Assembly: GCF_001522545.3 (NCBI RefSeq)
Contig: NC_031770.1
Coordinates: 111,041,597-111,105,596, forward strand
Reading direction: 5' to 3'
Length of the DNA: 64,000 bases
DNA from: Parus major
Taxonomy: Eukaryota; Chordata; Aves; Passeriformes; Paridae
Positions 1 to 11,828 of this stretch are shown here, piece after piece. Under the pieces are notes generated by a model, which was given only the letters and a program-made list of their open reading frames with translations, did no database searches and had not been told where the DNA came from. A program made the translations under genes and the position numbers. Numbering within the stretch: position 1 is the first letter of the stretch; the number at the start of each line of letters is the position of its first letter.

Positions 1-1837
1 AAGTGAGGTTATTTGCTATTCAAAGCAGGAGAGATTCCCTGGGACTGACTTATAGATCCAAATGGAAATGATTCTTGCCCTGGGCTGCTCACCGTGACCT
101 TCAACCCATTGGAGAAATCTATTCCTCCTATCCTGGCTTATTTATTATTTGTGAAACATTCATGACTTCAAGTTCCAGTTAAGATTAGTTCGGCTGCCTG
201 TCATTTTTATGTTCAAGGTCAGATTAATTCCATGCATCCAACAGTGGGGTGCTTCTTGGGAAAGTACATTTTCCCCCTTTTTCCAGGAAAAAATACATGA
301 AACTTAGGGTCTGGGACACAGCAGGTCCTTCCATCCCCTGTAACACCTGCACCATTTTACTCTGAAAGGATTTATCTTCCTGTTATATCTTTTAAAAGAC
401 AAATTTAAAAATTCAGGTGTACAATAAAATCCAGATTTTGCATCAGCCATAGCAAAATTCTTTATCAAAAAAAATTAAAAATGGGATTAGACTTCAGTTT
501 TTATCAGTTTGGCTGCAACCTCTGTGGAAAGGTGAAGCTTTGCAAACTCATCCTGAAAACATTTTGCCACCTGAACAGGACAGCATTTTCCCACAAGACC
601 CTGAGACTTCTTGAAGAGTCTGAGACTGGACTTTTTTGACCCATAGGCTCATAAATGAGTGTTGATGGTTTTCAGGTCTCCTATAAATCAGGTAAATGAG
701 GAGGAACTGCTTTGGCAATGTGCTTTTGCATGTGTGCCTCCCTCAGACGTTTTCAGGACAACGCCATGGAATTTTGGTTTCCCTTCCAGCTCTGCACACT
801 CAGCTTGGTGAAGCAAAACCAGGCCCTGTCCTGCATCCTCATGAAACTTCCAGCAGGGACCCAGCCTGGCCAGTCACTTGGAGTAATCATTGCAGATGAA
901 TTTATAAATGATTCTACCTAGCAAGATGAGAGAATTAATAAAAAATGGATTTTGACACGTAGATCCTTGTCACTCGCATGCTGATGTGAAAGAGTGGCCT
1001 CTGTTGGACAAGAGGCTTTGTCACTGAGCCAGTTTCTGGCTGTGAGTTTGAGAGGAGAGTTCCAAAACCACAATGGACCTTTGTAAAAGCAAGAGAAATC
1101 ACCCCTCGTGTGCAGAATGGGGTGTGGGAGCCACGGGAAAACCCAAACAGAGAACCCTGGGATCTGGGGAAGGCAAAGGAGCTGCTCTTTCTTCTGTCAC
1201 TGTTTCTTCCTCATCTGCATCTTGTAGGGCTGAAAATAATCTTGTTTCACGTTCAAAACCCATTCTAAAACCCTAACCTGTCCTGATCTGATTTGTGGCT
1301 CCTGCTATCCACTTGGATATTCCAGCTTTCTCTTTCCCAGGCTGGCAGAGAGCTTTGCAGTGCCACAGTTGCTTCCTCTTGATCTGATCAACTCCTCCTT
1401 TCTCTGACTCCAGACACCAACATCCAGCCTTTTAAGCTCTTGTATTTCTTGTTTAAAGCTCTGTCCTCACCCTTTTTCTGCTTCCACTGCTCCTGAGTAG
1501 GTACACAGAATATTCAGGAATTTTGGGCAAACAGCACCATATTATTTTCACCTGGTTGTAACATACTCAGCTTCCAAAGCACAGCAGCACAAGTGAGTGA
1601 AACATAGAATATAGAAATAAATATTGCAGCTGTGAGGTCTAGAAATAAACTTTTTCTGTGCCTTTCTGCTGAGGGTGCCCATCTTTGCAGGGCTGGGTCT
1701 GCCAACTGAAAGCACCTCTGGGGAAGGGTTTTTCCTCAGCTCTGAGCTTGGCAGAGGGGCTGTGCAGGGTGTGTCAGGATTGCTGTGCTCCTGCTCTTGT
1801 GCTAACTTGGAAAAACACCTTTTTTTTCCCCCTCTAG
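1..1837 (+). other. KIF13B: KIF13B intron (partial)
   Basis: This is non-coding sequence upstream of the first recognisable KIF13B exon in the window. It ends in a pyrimidine run and CTCTAG acceptor at 1831-1837. I saw no further exon, clear repeat or RNA gene here. The short open frames at 696-921 and 1073-1276 have no recognisable protein content and are taken as chance. Confidence 0.7.
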
Positions 1838-1955
1838 GGTCGATGGGAGAGTCAGCAAGATGTGTCCCAAGGTGCCACAAACTCCAGTAGAGGCATTAGT
1901 CCGTCTCGTACCTCCCTGCCGGGCTCTGGGCAGCAAAACCACTCTCCTGATCCAG
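1838..1955 (+). CDS. KIF13B: KIF13B coding exon, linker before the tail (118 nt)
   Basis: This exon of kinesin-like protein KIF13B (GAKIN), a plus-end-directed kinesin-3 motor, starts in phase 0 after a CTCTAG acceptor and ends in phase 1 before GTAAGG. It reads GRWESQQDVSQ, then a Ser/Thr-rich stretch containing SSRGISPSRTSLPGSGQQ and ending NHSPDP plus the first base of a Gly codon. I recognise this from the region just before the C-terminal tail of vertebrate KIF13B. The motor, FHA and DUF domains lie upstream, outside the window. The first base of the next exon pair completes the Gly codon. Its donor site lies inside a 41-bp tandem duplication (see separate entry). The family match is seen directly. 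The linker function is not known from sequence alone. Confidence 0.92.
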
Positions 1956-2022
1956 GTAAGGGCTCTTCTTCAGCTCAGAAAACTCTCCTGATCCAGATAA
2001 GGGCTCTCCTACGGCTCACAAA
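1941..2022 (+). repeat. 41-bp tandem duplication spanning a splice donor
   Basis: Two imperfect 41-bp copies (1941-1981 and 1982-2022) each begin ACTCTCCTGATCCAG. The first carries the end of the KIF13B exon and its working GTAAGG donor. The second reads ATAAGG at the same point, so it has lost the GT. The copies differ at a handful of positions, all seen directly. Confidence 0.9.
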
Positions 2023-2230
2023 ACTTCCTAATTACGGGATGAAGTCACTGCAGCTCCTTAGTGTCACAAAAAGTCAGAGAGCTGCTCATTCTTTGACCAC
2101 GGAACTCACCTTAGACTAAAAACGAGTTTTAAAGATTTTTATAGAGGGTCTTGTGTCAGTTTTGTGGGTTTTTTTCCTCCCTTCCTCCAAAGAATAACTC
2201 TTTTCATGTATTAATATTTTTTTCCAACAG

Positions 2231-2364
2231 GTATTGGTAGCCTGGCTGCTTCCTACCTGAATCCTGTCAAGTCCTTTGTGCCTCAGATGCCAAAGCTGCT
2301 GAAGTCCCTGTTCCCTGTCAGAGATGAGAAAAAGGGCAGGCAGAGCTCTCCCTTTGCACAGCAG
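2231..2364 (+). CDS. KIF13B: KIF13B coding exon, conserved LNPVKSF segment (134 nt)
   Basis: This exon follows a TTTCCAACAG acceptor and ends in phase 0 before GTAAAG. Its first two bases complete the split Gly codon of the previous exon. It encodes IGSLAASYLNPVKSFV, then PQMPKLLKSLFPVRDEKKGR and a short end QSSPFAQQ. The block around SYLNPVKSFVPQMPKLLKSL is a strongly conserved, basic and hydrophobic segment of the KIF13B tail, which makes the gene assignment firm. The intron before it is only 275 bp and contains the mutated second copy of the donor duplication. No membrane segment or catalytic motif is present, as expected for a kinesin tail. Confidence 0.94.
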
Positions 2365-4164
2365 GTAAAGCATTAAATCACCCACAAAATCCAATATTGG
2401 TGAGTGCTGCTGGGCTTGCTGGCAGAGAGCTGTTTTGTGGAAGTTGTTGCAGAGCAAACCAAGCTTTTAGGCACAGTAAAGCCTCGTGATCCATTTCCCC
2501 TCCATCCTGTCCAGGGCTAGCGGAGCTGCTGGAACTTATTGACACACACTCAGCCCACTTGGCTTTTTACAAGTGCCAGCTCCACTCCCAGGGTGATTTA
2601 TGGGCCTTCCAGCAACAATGGTGAAATGTATGAAGGGCACTTAGTGTTGTTTGTGTATTGCCAGGAGGAAAATGTAATTCTATTTTTAATTCCTTACTTC
2701 ATCTCCCATCCCCTCCCACCCCTCGCCCCAGCTCGTGCCACCTTTTACCATCTTGTCCTGTGTACCTGGGGCAGGTGCTTTTGTTCATTCTCACCCATTC
2801 CACATGTCAGGCAAGCATTTGATTTCCATTCTTTCTTTTGGATGTTGTGCTGCAAAGCTCCCACCTGCTCCAGATGTGGCTTCTGTGCTCTGAGCAGAAG
2901 TTGATGCATGGTCAAGCTGACTGGAAAAAACACTTCTGTCTTTTAAAAAAACATCAGATGAAATAGAGAATCCCATTATAAATCATATAATCTCTCTTAT
3001 TTGTGAGGCTGTATCTTATTTATAAAGGAATATTTCCCTGTAGAGTAAATTTTGAAGGTTTAAAAACTGCTGTGAAGATAAATCTGAATTCTGTCCATGC
3101 TGGTTCTGCTCTCACCCTCTTCCTTTGCCTGCAGTTCTGGAAGCTCATCACTTATTAACTCAGACTTTTCCTCACCTCCTGCCATGCAGGCAAACATTTT
3201 AAAGAATGTCTTCCTCAAAACAAACCCTAAAATCCCTGAACATGAGTCCCTGAACTCTTTTTTTTGTGGATGAATCCACGTATTTTGTTTGCTACAACTG
3301 AATTTGCTCTTACAAGAACATACCTGGAGTACAGGAAGTTGTTTTGGCATAATAAAAATACAGTAAAATATTAAATAGATCAAGCAAAAATAAATCTACT
3401 AACACTTAAATATTTTTAAAAGTAATTTCTGGCACATACAGCACAAATAAGAATGAGGCAGTTTTAAAATATTTTTAGCTTGATTGGGGATTCATTTTAC
3501 ATTTTTATGTTGCCTTCTGCTTGATGTTGAGGCTGGAATTGTACAAACCTCCTCATCTATGAACTGTAGAGAATTAAAATGAAAGTGGTGACTTTCTTTA
3601 AAGGTATTTGGGTAAGGAAAGATGCAAATAGGTGCTCTTACAATTGCAGTGAGAGCCTTTCACACCTTCTTGAAGCCTCAGTGAATCAGTGAGAGCTGAG
3701 AGGAGAAACTAGGCTTAATTTCCTGCCTCTAGTCTAACCACCTGTTCCCACTCCTTTCCTGTTCAAGATCAGTCATGGATGATTTCTCTAGAAATCAAGT
3801 TTTAAACTACAGAGACCTCTCCTTAATGAGATTTTAGTTTATATTATGGATTACTATGGAAAGTCAACCAGGTCATGATCTCAACGATTTTTAATAGGAG
3901 GGGAAATGTTATTGATGGTTTGTTTTTCAAAAAATAAAGAGTTGTATGTGATGCTTCAGTGCTTGCACAGGAGAGCAGCCCAGGGTTTCCACGACCAGTG
4001 GGTCTGTGCAATACAATGAAATGTTAGAATTACTCCTGACTTTCAGGCTTTGCAAACAAATCAGCTTTATGGCAAATGCACCTCCCTGGTTTGAGAGGTT
4101 TCACAAATTCCTTGTAGCTCCATCCATAGGGAAATGGGGCTTCTTCACTGCTGTCAGCAATCCC

Positions 4165-4478
4165 AGGGAATTGTGGAATATCCTGGGGTGGAGAGATCCA
4201 CAGGGATCATTGATCCAGCACTCCCACCCTGTCCCTGAGAGCACTGTCCAGACATTCCTGGAGCTTTGGCTGTTTTGGGAATGTCACCATTCCCTGGGGA
4301 GCTGTTCCAGTGCCCCAGCACTGGGTGATGTTCCCAAGGCTGCCAGAGCTCCAGGAGTGTTGGACAGCATCCCAGGGATGCCCAGGGTGGGGTTGTTGGG
4401 GTGTCTGTGCAGGGCCAGGGGTTGGACTGGGTGATCCTGGGGGTCCCTGCCAGCTCAGGATATTCCATGATTCCATGA
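4165..4478. mobile_element. Palindromic pair of CR1 3' tails
   Basis: The right half ends like a CR1 3' tail (GGTTGGACTGGGTGATCC, then GGATATTCCATGATTCC). The left half is the same tail in the opposite orientation, starting near ATTGTGGAATATCC. The two arms pair across a centre near 4306, where GGGGAGCTG...CAGTGCCCC is itself nearly symmetrical. The left arm lacks roughly 25-30 bases present in the right. Translations of the two strands share blocks such as LELW and GD.PK.A.APG, which confirms the symmetry. Confidence 0.8.
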
Positions 4479-5009
4479 AAAACAAACTTCCAGAGGAGCA
4501 GGACTGACCCTTTATCCCAGTTTGGAGTTGAAGTTCACCATGACTGTTCCAGGTGGGTGTGGTACCAAAACTCTGTTCCTGTGCTGGTAAAAACATTTTA
4601 ACAGTCATTATAAAAATACACTTCTAAAATTATTCTAGCAGCTTTTTATTTCAGTCCTGCCCATTGCTTAGAGCAGCATCAGCATTAAAGTGAGCGAGCC
4701 TAGACAAAAATTACCTTTACAAAGTGATCTTCCCTTGTTTAGAGCTGTTGCTTGAGCTTCAAAAATAAAATAAAGGCAGAGACATCGCAGTCAAGGTGGT
4801 GGCAGTGAATAAAATTGCTGTCTTTGACCTTCTGCTGCAAGTTTAGTAACTAATCTGGAGAATAATGAACCGCAATTAATGAAATCTGCTCTCGTATTCA
4901 AGTGTGTTTCTCAGACAGCACATAAAATAATTGAAAGAACTTCCTGCTCTCTAATTAGTTAGATTGAATTAATTTGGCATAATAGGATTCTTTATGTAAC
5001 TCGCAGAAC

Positions 5010-5077
5010 GGCTTCCGATGAAGCTGTTTATGTACCTAAAAGATTGGGTTCTGATGAAGCTGTTTATATACTTTAAA
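5010..5077 (+). repeat. Imperfect 36-bp tandem repeat
   Basis: The segment TGATGAAGCTGTTTAT (with CGATGAAGC in copy one) occurs twice about 36 bp apart, with matching flanks. Both copies sit at the end of the AT-rich unique stretch in the KIF13B intron. Confidence 0.7.
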
Positions 5078-7348
5078 GTTAGAAAATGCCTATTTTCTCC
5101 TTTATCTGGTGCCTTTAAATTAATTGCCAGTAGTCTGTAAATTTAAAAAAAAAAAAAAAATAAAGCCAACAATTTAAACCTTTCTCGATGGCTGGAATTG
5201 CTTTTTATTTTCCCAGCCTGTTCTTGAAAAAGCTGAGAAGCACAGAGTGCAAGATTTGGAGCCTTCTGACCCTCACTGCTGATGGGGAGAAGTTTAAAAT
5301 CCTTGTGTGAAATATGCAGGTGGAGGGGGAAGCAGAGTTTCACCTGTCTGTGCTAAATTATATTATGTAGGAATTGAAACTCCTCTTTTTTTCTTCACAT
5401 GCTGAGGCTTTCCCAGTGTGCACCAAGCAGAATTCCTGTTCTTTTCCCCTGTGGCTCTCCAGGAACTGAGTTACCACAGTTGAGGGCATCACTGAATGCT
5501 GACATTAAAAATGGACATATTCAATTCCAGTTTCTGGGTTTTTTTGGCATTGCTGTGGCAAAAGGAAATTCCTGTGGCAGATTTGGTGAGTGGATTTTGG
5601 TCACCTTCCTATCCAAGAATTTTTTTGGATGCTCAGATGTCTTTCTGGTAGCACATGGCTTGAGAGGGAGATCTTGAGTCACAGATCTATTTAAAAAAAA
5701 AAAAAAAAAAAGATAAATTCTTTGAATTTCCAGATAATTCATTTTTGCTTCGTGGTGTAGCCACATGGAGAGGGCAGCTGTCACTTCTTTCCCTTCTGAT
5801 GCAGACATAGAAATTAATCTTAAAAACTAATGAAATGCAGTTAATGAAAGGCTTTCTGAATAGACAAAACCCCTGTTCTGGCAGTCCATTAAAAAATAAC
5901 AGTTTCATGGATGGGCCTGGTGCACAGTATAATTGCTAGAACTGACATTCCTTAATCAAATGTAAATAATGTGGCCTCTGAGAACTTTCTTTAACATCTT
6001 GAAGGCTTTTTTTTTTTTTTTTTTCCCAGAGTTTAAAAATCATTTGGATGCCAAAATCAGCAGAGCTCGTGTGTGTCTCCTTGTGACTCAGTTGTTGGTG
6101 TTTTCATTTCCTTCTGAGCTGGGTTTTCCCTGTCATCCTCAAATACAAATAATTTTTGATGAGAATGAGTGTGGAAAACTGGCTTTGGATGTTCCAAACC
6201 ATTCAAATTTCTTTATAAATGAACTTAAAAATGAGTTTGAATTGCTCTTTTAATCTGCCAGGACCTAGAAACAAAGTAATTTAGCTGCATAGGAAATGGT
6301 GTGGTTAATTTTGGATAAATTGTACTAGAACTGGGGAATTCTGAAGTTTTATTACAGGCTGAAACGTTCCACATATGGAATGTGGGATAAGAGGGGGTTG
6401 TTTGGGTTAATATTTAAATACAGAGTGTATTTAGAGAAGAAAATGAGCAAACACCAAAAAACCCCAACAAATTAACTTGCACTGGATTTCAGATCTCCTT
6501 GTGGAAGGCAGGAGATTTTATATTTGAGTGATTAATGACTTTGCCCTCAATTTAAAATTAATTTTCAAGAGGAAGATTGTTGGGGTTGGGGGGGGGTACC
6601 TTTTAAAAATGGATTTTTATTTTTTTTTCAGGCTGTGTACTAGGGAATTTGGAATTCTCCCTGCATTTCCATGCATGCCTTGTTGGAAGTATTTTATCCT
6701 GAGTGCTCCAAACTGATTTATATCTGTGTTTAATGAATTTAAATCTCTGTCCTGCTGCAGAAGTTCCCAGTAGCTGCTGTTAAACAGTGATGGGACCATA
6801 ACACTCAGTGGGAGGAGGCTCAGCCCCTCCTGTCTGGGCATGGGAAGGCAAAGAAAAGAGCAGTGGAAGTTTGGGATAATGTCCTTTTAGGATTGAATCA
6901 ACCTTGGCTAAACCATACCTGCCATTCACAGGGCAATTCTTGGCCTGATTTGTTCTCTTAAATGCCACTGAACTTTCTGCATATTGGGTGTTAATACTGA
7001 GGGATTTTCATCCAAGTGACACGAAATCAAAGGCTTTGCACTGAAGTCATCAGTCACTGCTGCCAGAGGCATTTCACAAAGTGTTTAATGACACAGAAAT
7101 ACCAAATGTGTTTTGCTGAGCTCCTGGAAGAGGTGGATGTTATATATGTGTGGAATATATGGGATGAAAAAAAATGTTCATTCAGGATTAATGAAGTTGG
7201 TGCCTCTGTAGCTGGGGGGAGACACACAAATGCTTTTCCTCTTCGAGCTCACCAGCGTGGCAGGTTGGGCTCTCTTTTGGTCACCTCAGGGAATGTGCAA
7301 AGTGACCTCTGAGTGAGCACAAAATGTGCACTCCCAGAGATCAAAGGT

Positions 7349-7990
7349 TCATAGAATCACTGTGGAATCCTGGAATGGTTTGGGTTGGAAAGAACCTTAA
7401 AAATCATCCAGTGTCACCCTGTGTCATGGGCAGGGACACCTTCCACTGTCCCAGGCTGCTCCAAGCCATGTCTGACCTGGCCTTGGACACTTCCAGGGAT
7501 CCAGGATCAGCCACAGCTTCATCTGTGCCAGGGCTTCCCTAGCCTCTCACCCAGGAATTCCTGCCCAATACCCCATCCATCCCTGCCCTCTGGCACTGGG
7601 AAGCCATTCCCTGTGTCCTGTCCCTCCATCCCTTGTCCCCAGTCCCTCTCCAGCTCTCCTGGAGCCCCTTTAGGCCCTGCAAGGGGCTCTGAGCTCTCCC
7701 TGGATCCTTCTCTTCTCCAGGTGAGCACCCCCAGCTCTCCCAGCCTGGCTCCAGAGCAGAGGGGCTCCAGCCTTGGAACATCTCCATGGTCTCCTCTGGA
7801 CTCTCTCCAGCAGCTCCAAATCCTTCTGCTGTTGGATCCCAGGGCTGGAGGCAGCTCTGCAGGTGGGGTCTCACCTGAGCAGGGCAGAATCCCCCCCTCC
7901 CCTGCTGCCCACACTGGGGGATCAGCCCAGCACTGGGGGGATTTCTGGGGTGGGAGTGCACAAACCTGGGGCACATCCAGCTTCAGAAAT
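7349..7990 (-). mobile_element. CR1 LINE 3' fragment
   Basis: The element begins on the + strand with TCATAGAATCACTGTGG, the complement of the CR1 ATTCTATGA tail, followed by GGTTTGGGTTGGAAAG and the usual tail sequence. It continues for about 640 bp. This is the longest CR1 piece in the window, and its sense strand is minus. It is truncated at the 5' end, as most CR1 copies are. Confidence 0.92.
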
Positions 7991-9830
7991 CCTCATCATC
8001 TCCCTGCACAGAGCAGCAGCTCTCAGGAGAAGATAATCAAAGATGCTTTAAAGTGAAAAGCTTTCATGTTCTCCCTCACTCTGTGTTTTGTCAGCTTGGT
8101 TGAAGAAATTCTGCCAGAAATCATCAGTGTAAAAGGGTCGTGTTTTGCCAGTGGATAAATAGATACATCAAGTTCAGCAGTCACTATCTACAAACATTTA
8201 ATGAGAGATTTTGGCTCTGGATCCAGAAATATTTTTCATCCAGCAGTGTCACCCCAGATAGTCCCAACAGTTTGTTTTCAGCGTGTTTCCCCCCTCCCAA
8301 AGGAATTTGACTGCATTTTGTCCCCCAGCTCTTGTGTGGTGCCCCAGTGAGGGTGTTCCTGCCCAGCTGCTTCTTGTCAGCACCAAAACTGGGCAAGTGC
8401 CTCCTCTCAGAATTGCTTTTCCCTCCCTGTTTTTCTAAACTGTGCTTGGCAAAGTTACTGTGGTTTGGAGATCTGTCATCCTTTCAGGAGGAGAACTTGA
8501 TGAGGAGTGATTAAAGCCTAATGGTTTTCTTTCTTTTCCTGTGTGATACCAACTGGATTTTTAGATTTTTGTGCATTTGCAGGCAGTAAGACTGGAGGTT
8601 TTGGAGAGATAAAAAAACCCAAACGCTTTACTCTGTTTATTTGTTTTAAAGGGAGAAAAGTAGCTTTAAATACTTTTCCTTATTCCAATTTTGCATGCTT
8701 ATTTCTTGATAATGAGGCTGGAAAAATTTTATAAAACATAAAATTTGCAGGGTTTCTTCATTGGTTTATTCTGATCCATCTGCTTCCTGACCGATTCCCA
8801 ACCAGGTGAGCATCTCAAAATGCACAAACTTGTGCACCCAAAACAGAGCCAGTTTGCTCTGAACCCCATTCCAGCAGTGAATTTTCATTTACCAGGTTTA
8901 GGAGAAAGCAAAACCCCCTCATCTCCTGCTTCCTTTTATTGAACTGGAGCTTTAATGTCTTCAAAAAATTTACTTGGGTCCGTGGTGACCCTGCTGGGGT
9001 TTTGTCCAATTTTTGTCTTTTTATTTTCTACATCCAACCACCTTGGTTTTTTAATGCCTGGAAATCTCTGTATAAATAAAAGCTGTTCTTCTCTCCCATG
9101 TTTATTCCTCTTGAGGGTAAGATCAGTCGTATTTCTGCTTTACTGGGCTTAGAAGGGATGCAAGAGAAGGTTCCTCACTCCTCAGCTGGAAGGTTTCAGT
9201 GCTTTAAACAGATTATTGAGTTCTGGGAATCACTTGTCTGGGAGCTGAGCACTGCCTGTGTGTTTGTACAGAAGGAATCCTCAAGTCCCTTGGAGAATAA
9301 AAGAATAAAAAAAAACATATATAAAAAGAATAAAAGCAGCTCCCAGATTGTGTAATGTGTCTCCCTTAAGGAGCTCTTCCCCTCAAAGTCTAAACCTGCC
9401 CTTGCAGTTCATTATTTAATGGTGCTAAAGAGATTTTTCTACCTTTTTCTCCTCTCTCCTTCTCTTCATTTTCCCTCACTTCCCTTTCCTGAGGTTCTCC
9501 ACTGATCTGGTGGTTCCTTCCCCTCCTGTGTGACAGCCCAAGCCGACAGCATAGCCTCAGATTTATATCAGGTGTCACAATGTGCTGCTCTGGTCTCAGG
9601 AGAGGGATTATTTCAAATCTGCAACATAAAAACCTGAATATGGAGCAAGTGAGGGCTGTTTATTGTCAGTTCCTGCCGATCCAGCCCCATGTAGCAGGCA
9701 GTGGGAATGTCCTCCTGGAAAAAGGGATGCACAGACCTGGATTCTGCCTTGCTTTTTGAGTTAAAACCAACACTGCTCAGATCCAGCCTGAATTTAGAGA
9801 CTGGAAAAGGAGGAGGAGTTCTGGAGATCA

Positions 9831-10100
9831 AACCATAGATCCTTAAGGTTGGAAAAGGCCCTGAGGAGCATCAAGTCCAGCACCACCCCCGTGGTCAGGA
9901 CTAATCCAGGTCCTCAAGTGCCACATCCAGGTGATTTTTGAACACTTCCATGGATCCAGGGCCAGCCACAGCTTCTCTGGGCACCCTGTGCCAGGGACTC
10001 ACCACCCTCAATGGAAGAATTCTGTCCTAATATCTAACCTAAATCTTTCCTAGATTAAAACTATTCCCTCTGCCTGTGTAAAAAGCCTCTCTCCCTCCTT
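9831..10100 (-). mobile_element. CR1 LINE 3' fragment
   Basis: The + strand reads ACCATAGATCCTTAAGGTTGG followed by CR1-type text such as GGCCAGCCACAGCTTCT and TCTAACCTAAATC. This matches an inverted, diverged CR1 3' end lying just upstream of the 63-nt KIF13B exon. Confidence 0.85.
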
Positions 10101-10278
10101 TTTTTTATTTTTTTGACAAACTCCATTTCAGGTACTGAAAACCTGGTGTAGTTTTCCATCCTTTTGTGACAAAGGTTCGCTCAGGATCCCAAAATTTCAA
10201 ACACAAGCTTTAACATTTACCAGTTTGCCAATACTTAATCCTTTCACTGAATGATTCTCTTCATTTCCATTCCCCCAG

Positions 10279-10341
10279 GCTGTCCCACGAATTATGGTTC
10301 AGTCAGCCAGTCTGGATGCCAGTGCTGCAAGGATAAAACAG
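10279..10341 (+). CDS. KIF13B: KIF13B coding exon (63 nt, 21 codons)
   Basis: This small exon is symmetric (phase 0 at both ends). It follows TCCCCCAG and precedes GTGAGC. It encodes AVPRIMVQSASLDASAARIK plus Q. The PRIMVQSAS core is a recognisable conserved piece of the KIF13B tail. The remainder is less conserved. Because it is a multiple of three, it could be skipped without a frame change, but no evidence of skipping is visible here. It is an ordinary internal exon lying between a CR1-bearing intron and the large tail exon. Confidence 0.92.
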
Positions 10342-11828
10342 GTGAGCACATCCCAGGATGTGAGGATGGAATTTCTGTATTCACCTGCCAGGGGTGGCCA
10401 AAGCATCCTCTGCTTAAAACCTGTTGCACTTGTGCTGTTGGCTCTCTGTGAGACAGTGAAATTCTGTCGGGTGTTTTAGGTCCTGGTGAAATCTCCTCTC
10501 CTGTTCCCGGTTACACTTTGATATGTGAAAGCATTAGCAGATAATTAGCTGAAATTTAGCTGGTTCGCTGCTTTAAAAGGAAAATTTCTAGGCTCTGGCA
10601 GTGTCTGTAAGCAGGATGTGGCTGTTCTGAGTGTGGAGCTTAATTCCCCATTTTACCATGATATCATGGGAAAACTCTTGCTAAGCTGGAGAGAAAACAG
10701 AGCCTGTGATCTCCCACTTTTCAGCAGAACTTCAGTCTCCTGAGCACACATCAGCTTCCTCCCACTGTGCTTTTATTGTCTTAGAAAACTCTGTGTTATC
10801 CAAAGGGAAAATCCACAGAAAGAGAAAAGCTCCTGAGTCCACATGGACACCACCCTTGCATAGGAAAGTGAACAATATATTTTTAATCTGCTGGAATGTT
10901 TAATTTTATTTTTTAAATTATTTTTATTTTCATTTTTTATTACATTTTAATTAGCAATAGCAAACCTTTGGTTCTGAAATTCTGAAAGTCAAATCCCTCT
11001 TTCTTCAAATGCTGCTTAAGTTTCCAGGGGAAAAGGCATTTTGGGAGTAAGTTGAAAATCCTGTAGTTCGGAGTCTCACACTCAGCCACTAGATGGAAGA
11101 AATCACAGAATTGTGAATAATAAACAAAAATGTTCACCTGAGACAGGATTTGTTCAAATCTGCCTTTCTCCAACCTCTTTTTTCCCCCCACTTCCTATTG
11201 GCACTCTCCCTCCTCCCTCTTTCCCAAAGAGATTTAGAGACATCCTAATCTTTTAGAGTACATGTGCTGGCAAAAGATATTGATCTATCAGATTTAGTAA
11301 ACTTTACAGCCAAGAAATACATCACTGAAATGGACTGTTAATCTCGTGAGGTGCAGTTAATTTCATCCTCTGGAAGTGCGAGGTGCTGGCGGCACTGAGG
11401 TGGGAATGGCATTTGGGAACGGGGACAGAAGTGACAGTTTAGGTGCAGGGGGATGATTTATCCACCCAGAGACTTAAGCCTAATAACTGTGAGAGACTTA
11501 TGGATCACTGCTGGTTCCCATTCTGTATAAATCCTGCTGTTCAAACAGCAGATGACCATTGCTGTAATATAAATAATTTTTCAGTAAATATTGGGGAGCG
11601 TATTTCTTGGGGTTGACACTTCCCTTATTAATGGAAGGAGTGAGCTGACAATCCTCCCACGCTGGCTGGGCTGACTTGGGATCAGCTTCCATCTTCTGGA
11701 GGTGGCAGCTACACGGGGATTTAGATAGGCTGAAAGCCTTGGTGCTTCCCAGAGGTCTGGTATCCGTGCTTTTAGCCCAGATATTTTGGATGATGGAGCC
11801 CCACGTTCCCTCTCCCCCTGTGTTTCAG
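10342..11828 (+). other. KIF13B: KIF13B intron, 1.5 kb
   Basis: The intron runs from a GTGAGC donor to the acceptor CCCCCTGTGTTTCAG. It is AT-rich around 10,890-10,960 and otherwise unique. I see no repeat or RNA gene. The open frame that reaches from 11676 into the next exon is intron read-through. Confidence 0.8.

Larger units (their letters stand above)
2365..10278 (+). other. KIF13B: KIF13B intron, 7.9 kb
   Basis: The intron runs from a GTAAAG donor to a pyrimidine-rich TCCCCCAG acceptor. It holds three CR1-derived segments (listed separately), an imperfect 36-bp tandem repeat near 5010-5077, and A or T runs at 5144-5160, 5692-5712 and 6008-6024. About 4700-5110 is AT-rich, unique and rich in TAAT-type homeobox core motifs. 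That makes it a candidate conserved non-coding element, but this is inference only. Open frames at 7385-8056 and 7519-7976 lie in the CR1 copy. Confidence 0.8.

Noticed and set aside
7385..8056. 223-residue open frame on the plus strand
   Set aside because: It runs through the inverted CR1 fragment and its peptide is the antisense of the CR1 tail. The same peptide pattern recurs at 58152-58712.
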